In this document: positions 60,918 to 64,000 of the stretch, one piece after another | How positions within the stretch are numbered: position 1 is the stretch's first letter | How the letters are laid out: each line of letters starts with the position of its first letter | Assembly: GCF_000190435.1 (NCBI RefSeq) | Contig: NC_015152.1 | Location: 166,458-230,457 of the forward strand | From: Sphaerochaeta globosa str. Buddy | GTDB lineage: Bacteria; Spirochaetota; Spirochaetia; Sphaerochaetales; Sphaerochaetaceae | Direction of reading: 5' to 3' | DNA: 64,000 nt | Notes under the pieces: model-generated | Database searches by the model: none | Seen by the model: the letters and a program-made list of their open reading frames with translations, nothing else | Told to the model about the DNA's origin: nothing | Translations under genes and position numbers: made by a program

Positions 60918-61058
60918 ACCCTCTTCCAAATCGATGAAGATGTTGGTATCACTGACTAACAACTGTGGCATCTCTATCTCTCATATAACGACTACGATGA
61001 AACTCCATACCAGATAGGCCGAGCAACTCTGCGGCCTTGGCCTCTTCCCTCCTGTGCT
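60918..61058 (-). pseudogene. 3' end of an ImmA/IrrE gene plus PIN stump (copy 2)
   Basis: The minus strand reads REEAKAAELLGLSGMEFHR then SRYMRDRDATVVSQ and a stop, 84% identical over 114 bp (60934-61047, no gaps) to the end of the gene at 52619. The overlapping frame from a TTG reads LLVSDTNIFIDLEEG, the start of a PIN domain, then runs into unrelated sequence. The rest of both genes is missing. Confidence 0.75.
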
Positions 61059-61070
61059 CTATAGCATGAT

Positions 61071-61085
61071 GTTCAAAATTTGAAC
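61071..61085. promoter_or_regulatory. 15-bp palindrome
   Basis: GTTCAAA-A-TTTGAAC, perfect arms. Lies between two gene remnants, so a present role is doubtful. Confidence 0.35.
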
Positions 61086-61197
61086 AAGCTACCTACTGAT
61101 GGAATACTGTACTAGTAAAAGTATTGTATATAGACTAAATAAACCATATATCACAAAAAACCTGCGTAAAGTGTGATTATAATCCTATACCGAGGAT

Positions 61198-61593
61198 GTG
61201 ATTGAGGCCAAGTCAGAGTACCAGAATCTCCAGGAGCTCTATGGCGAGGACCAGATGCCCATGAAGGCAGTTCTTGATGAGATTGTGAAAGCACCGCAAC
61301 TCAAGCCGCTGACACCACGAGAAATCCAGCAGATTTTGGAGAAGATCGTGGACTTCCACGGCAAAGCGTATGACTGGAAGCCCGAGGTTGACCTGAAGGC
61401 AATGCTTTCCAAGGTCGACCGTAGCGGCTATCTACTTCGTTCCAAAATCCGAACCGCCATCGAGTACCTCGACCAGCTCTATCTCTACCACTCGATAGGA
61501 AATAGTACAGTCAGGACGCTAGAGGAAGAGAAATACGAAGAAGACTCGGTGGACAACACTCCCACCTTCGAGGAGTTGTTCGAGGAGAGCTGA
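61198..61593 (+). pseudogene. C-terminal fragment of a BrxC/BrxD-like (DUF2791) ATPase
   Basis: The frame contains KPLTPREIQQILEKIVDFHG, KAYDWKPEVDLKAML and LLRSKIRTAIEYLDQLYLYH, followed by an acidic tail ending FEELFEES. This resembles the end of BrxC/BrxD (DUF2791) P-loop proteins of BREX-type defence loci. There is no Walker motif and a stop codon blocks extension 18 nt upstream, so about the last 130 residues remain. No other BREX gene is present. The family call rests on pattern memory and should be searched. Confidence 0.55.
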
Positions 61594-61597
61594 AAGG

Positions 61598-61621
61598 CAA
61601 GCCCTCCGAGGGGAGGGCTTG
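61598..61621. terminator. hairpin between BREX remnant and AAA gene
   Basis: CAAGCCCTCC pairs perfectly with GGAGGGCTTG across a 4-nt loop. It could end transcription in both directions, though T-runs are short. Confidence 0.65.
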
Positions 61622-61663
61622 TACCTGTTTATAAATCTAGTTCCATCACGGTGGAAAGCCTTG

Positions 61664-62932
61664 TTATAATCCCAGACATCCGATAGGCACTACATGAACA
61701 CCATCTTTTCGTGTATATGCATACTTCGTTCCTGTTAGGACCATGAGAAAAGAGGGGTGTTTCATTCGATCTGTATCAAGTTTCTCCTGAAGCTTCAGCA
61801 AATTACCAGCTGCAATATCAATAGCGCTACCTCCCAGCTTTACTTCAACTAATCCATAAGAGCCATTGCGAAGGTGAATGACTGCATCGCATTCCAAGTC
61901 GGTTTTGTCTCTGTAATGGTAAACATCCCCATCGAGAGCTTCAGCAAAAACTCGTAAATCACGTATACAGAGGTTTTCAAAAAACAATCCCATGGTCTGC
62001 AAATCTCCCAATAGATCCTGTGGCCCAATACCCAGTGATGCGGTTGCAATGGATGGATCGGTAAAATGCCGTGTATCAGTTGTTCTTATTGCTGTCTTGG
62101 AACGAAGTTTGGGATTCCAAGCTGGAAGGTCTTCTATGACAAAGATTTTTTTCAATGCAGAGATATATGAGTAGACAGTATCATAATCAAGAGTATCAAC
62201 ATCATTTACGACCATATCATCACGGATTGTAGTAATCTTTGTATCAGAAGCGACAAATCTGGAATATGAGCGGAGTAGATTTTTCATGCGTTGTGGATCT
62301 CTCGAAATTCCATCAACTCGAGATACATCTTGAGCAATAATTGAGTCCACATAATCAAAAGCTTGTTGCAAGGAAATTCTTTCCGACCGACCAATGGCTT
62401 TCGGCCACCCGCCTCTACATATGAGGAAAGCGAGTTCTTCGATTGAAATTTTGCTCTCTGAAGAAACATCACTCCTTGGTCCAAACAGTGACCGTAGGGA
62501 TACCGATCCATCGGAATCTTTGCTTTCATACAGTGTCATTGGTCGCATTGTCATTCTTGTTATGCGTCCTGTGCCTGTGTGTGAATTTGACATATCAGCA
62601 ATCGGTACAGAAGATCCTGTGAGAATGAACTGTTCAAATTCATCCCGCTTATCAACTTCAAAACGGATGGCATCCCATAACTGAGGTGCAAGTTGCCATT
62701 CATCGATGAGCCTGGGAGTCTCCCCTGTGAGCAGTTGTAAAGGATTTAGCTCAGCCAGAGCTAGATTTTGTTGTTTATGAAGAGGATCCTGCATTAATAC
62801 TACGCTTTTTGCTTTTTGTAATGCCGTAGTTGTTTTTCCACACCATTTAGGTCCTTCAATAAGTACAGCTCCTTTTGCCTCAAGCTTATTGTTCAACACG
62901 CTATCAGCAACTCTTGGTAGATATTCCTTCAT
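61664..62932 (-). CDS. AAA-family ATPase with DUF4143 domain
   Basis: Walker A IEGPKWCGKTTTA (near residue 25), Walker B TPRLIDEWQLAP, sensor FILTGSSVPIA, and a C-terminal DUF4143 region with KTDLECDAVIHL and GLVEVKLGG (PD-(D/E)xK-like). The start at MKEYLPRVADS has AGGAGGA 5 nt upstream; the longer frame does not. Same broad group as the gene at 6846 but clearly different in sequence (WCGKTTTA against RRCGKSFLL). Orphan, flanked by remnants and repeats. Confidence 0.85.
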   Translation of the reverse strand: MKEYLPRVADSVLNNKLEAKGAVLIEGPKWCGKTTTALQKAKSVVLMQDPLHKQQNLALAELNPLQLLTGETPRLIDEWQLAPQLWDAIRFEVDKRDEFEQFILTGSSVPIADMSNSHTGTGRITRMTMRPMTLYESKDSDGSVSLRSLFGPRSDVSSESKISIEELAFLICRGGWPKAIGRSERISLQQAFDYVDSIIAQDVSRVDGISRDPQRMKNLLRSYSRFVASDTKITTIRDDMVVNDVDTLDYDTVYSYISALKKIFVIEDLPAWNPKLRSKTAIRTTDTRHFTDPSIATASLGIGPQDLLGDLQTMGLFFENLCIRDLRVFAEALDGDVYHYRDKTDLECDAVIHLRNGSYGLVEVKLGGSAIDIAAGNLLKLQEKLDTDRMKHPSFLMVLTGTKYAYTRKDGVHVVPIGCLGL

Positions 62933-62986
62933 ACGGATTCCTCCTGTATCAATATGATATTGCATAACAAGAGATCAAGCAACTTA

Positions 62987-63049
62987 ATTCGGTAAAATGG
63001 ACAGTATCCATTCGGTAGATTGGACGATAATTATTCGGTAGATTGGACA
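62987..63049. repeat. three 17-bp direct repeats at 23-bp spacing
   Basis: ATTCGGTAAAATGGACA (62987), ATTCGGTAGATTGGACG (63010) and ATTCGGTAGATTGGACA (63033). The period is exactly 23 bp. On the minus strand each reads TGTCCAATCTACCGAAT, which recalls the multiple end repeats of IS21-type elements; no istAB genes are near. Could also be protein-binding iterons. Confidence 0.75.
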
Positions 63050-63050
63050 C

Positions 63051-63085
63051 AAAAAGCAGGCCGGCCTCGTATGAAGCCGGCCTGC
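63051..63085 (-). terminator. terminator of the sugar ABC permease operon
   Basis: Perfect 10-bp stem GCAGGCCGGC/GCCGGCCTGC with a 10-nt loop, followed on the minus strand by TTTTT. Confidence 0.85.
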
Positions 63086-63128
63086 AAAGGGATACTATGA
63101 AGAACTCAGAAGTAGAACCTACCCCGTA

Positions 63129-64000
63129 TCAACCCTTGACACCTCCGAGCATCAGACCGGAAACAAAGTGTTTCTGGACGAACGGATAAATGATCAGAAC
63201 AGGAAGCATGCCCAGTACCATGACTGCCATCTTCAGGTTGTTGTACACATACTGACCACCACCGAGGGACTCGTCGGACTCGAACATCAGAGAGCGCAAG
63301 ACCACCTGCAGGGTGTACTTGCGGCTGTCATTGATGAACATAATAACCTCAAAATATCTATTCCAGTAACTTACAAAGTAAAACAATGTAACCGCCGCAA
63401 TAATGGAAACCGAAAGAGGCAGTACAATCCTGAGCAGAATCATCAGATCGTTGCAACCATCCAAGGTGGCGCTCTCGATGAGCGAGACCGGGATGCTGGC
63501 CATGAAGTTCTTGATAATGATCAGATTGAACGTGGAGATCGCCACCGGGAATATGATGGCTCCCATACTGTTGATAAGACCCAGCGAGCGGACAACGATA
63601 TAAAACGGCATGATGCCCGCATCGAAGACCATCGTGAATACAATGGCCTTCATGATGACCGACCTTCCCACCAGATGCTTCTGTGCAAGGGAGAAGCCCA
63701 TAGGAACCGTAATCAGCATGGAAAGTCCGGTCCCCAGCAGGGCGACGAACAAAGAGTTCTTGAACGCACCCATATAGCCGCTGTTCAGCACTCTCCAGTA
63801 GTTCTCTAACGTAAAGGAGCGGGGCATCAAGAGATAGTCGGCACCCATGACATCGACGTCCTTGGCCACCGAGGTGATGAGTACGTTCCAGATGGGGATA
63901 ATGAAAATCAGGCAGATGAAGGCCAGCATCAGGGTGTTGATAACCCGAAAGAGCTTACGCCCTCCGCTCTCGCGGATCGTACTTGGTGTTGTAGCTTGTT
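63129..64000 (-). CDS. carbohydrate ABC permease (LplC/MalG type), 5' end outside window
   Basis: Membrane subunit of a CUT1-type sugar importer. Six helices, with the EAA loop SLIESATLDGCNDLMILLRIVLPLS and the C-terminal FVQKHFVSGLMLGGVKG typical of LplC-like permeases for oligosaccharides. Upstream of the first ATG the frame stays open to the window edge and reads TIRESGGRKLFRVINTLMLAF, the normal cytoplasmic start of this family, so the true start is outside or at the edge. Probably the last gene of its operon, since a strong terminator follows. Confidence 0.88.
   Translation of the reverse strand, partial: QATTPSTIRESGGRKLFRVINTLMLAFICLIFIIPIWNVLITSVAKDVDVMGADYLLMPRSFTLENYWRVLNSGYMGAFKNSLFVALLGTGLSMLITVPMGFSLAQKHLVGRSVIMKAIVFTMVFDAGIMPFYIVVRSLGLINSMGAIIFPVAISTFNLIIIKNFMASIPVSLIESATLDGCNDLMILLRIVLPLSVSIIAAVTLFYFVSYWNRYFEVIMFINDSRKYTLQVVLRSLMFESDESLGGGQYVYNNLKMAVMVLGMLPVLIIYPFVQKHFVSGLMLGGVKG

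Noticed and set aside
1..64000. CRISPR array, prophage or integrative element
   Set aside because: No regularly spaced repeat array longer than three units, no integrase, phage structural or conjugation gene was seen.

Overview
The window looks like a chromosomal segment from a fermentative spirochaete, most like Sphaerochaeta. This is inferred from gene content and style: exported binding proteins whose mature ends read like AAGTTETAAA or AQGGSESKD, tripartite (TRAP and TctABC) importers, a long KamA-like radical SAM protein, many small single-domain enzymes, and about 50% GC. No rRNA, tRNA, CRISPR array, prophage or complete insertion sequence was found.

Layout. 1-4.8 kb: a MacB/FtsX-type exporter (5' end outside the window) with two flavodoxin-fold proteins and an XRE regulator. 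5-8.2 kb: hydrolase, DsbA-like protein, and an AAA/DUF4143 ATPase bracketed by two copies of a 38-nt stem-loop. 8.3-12.9 kb: a tight run of small enzymes ending in an MFS exporter. 12.8-17 kb: M20 hydrolase and a large CHASE3-PAS-GGDEF-HD-GYP protein. 17-20.6 kb: a sugar-binding protein with a broken signal peptide, a peroxiredoxin, and a membrane ferredoxin/cupin pair divergent from a Crp/Fnr regulator. 20.7-29 kb: a secreted protein, two acyltransferase-fold proteins, a lipoprotein, a KamA-family radical SAM protein, and a decayed DUF3644 gene. 29-34 kb: a histidine kinase with a LacI-like sensor, a receiver-only response regulator, glycerate-type dehydrogenase and ornithine decarboxylase.

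34-46 kb is a D-glucarate/D-galactarate region: garR, a DapA-family lyase, an IclR regulator, gudD, an AEC carrier, a TctCBA importer and garD. GudD and GarD should both form 5-dehydro-4-deoxyglucarate. The DapA-family protein may stand in for the missing GarL aldolase, and GarR would reduce the tartronate semialdehyde. 46-52.5 kb holds a structured RNA that resembles a cobalamin riboswitch, then nagA, nagB, a DctPQM TRAP importer and an AraC regulator.

52.6-60.9 kb carries an XRE/ImmA-IrrE protein and an iron-type ABC locus with its own two-component system and a second ATPase. A 114-bp direct repeat (the 3' end of the ImmA gene plus the first codons of a PIN-toxin-like frame) lies at both ends of this block. 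60.9-63.1 kb is a graveyard: the second repeat copy, the C-terminal stump of a BrxC/BrxD-like ATPase, another AAA/DUF4143 gene, and three 17-bp repeats spaced exactly 23 bp apart. The window ends inside a sugar ABC permease on the minus strand.
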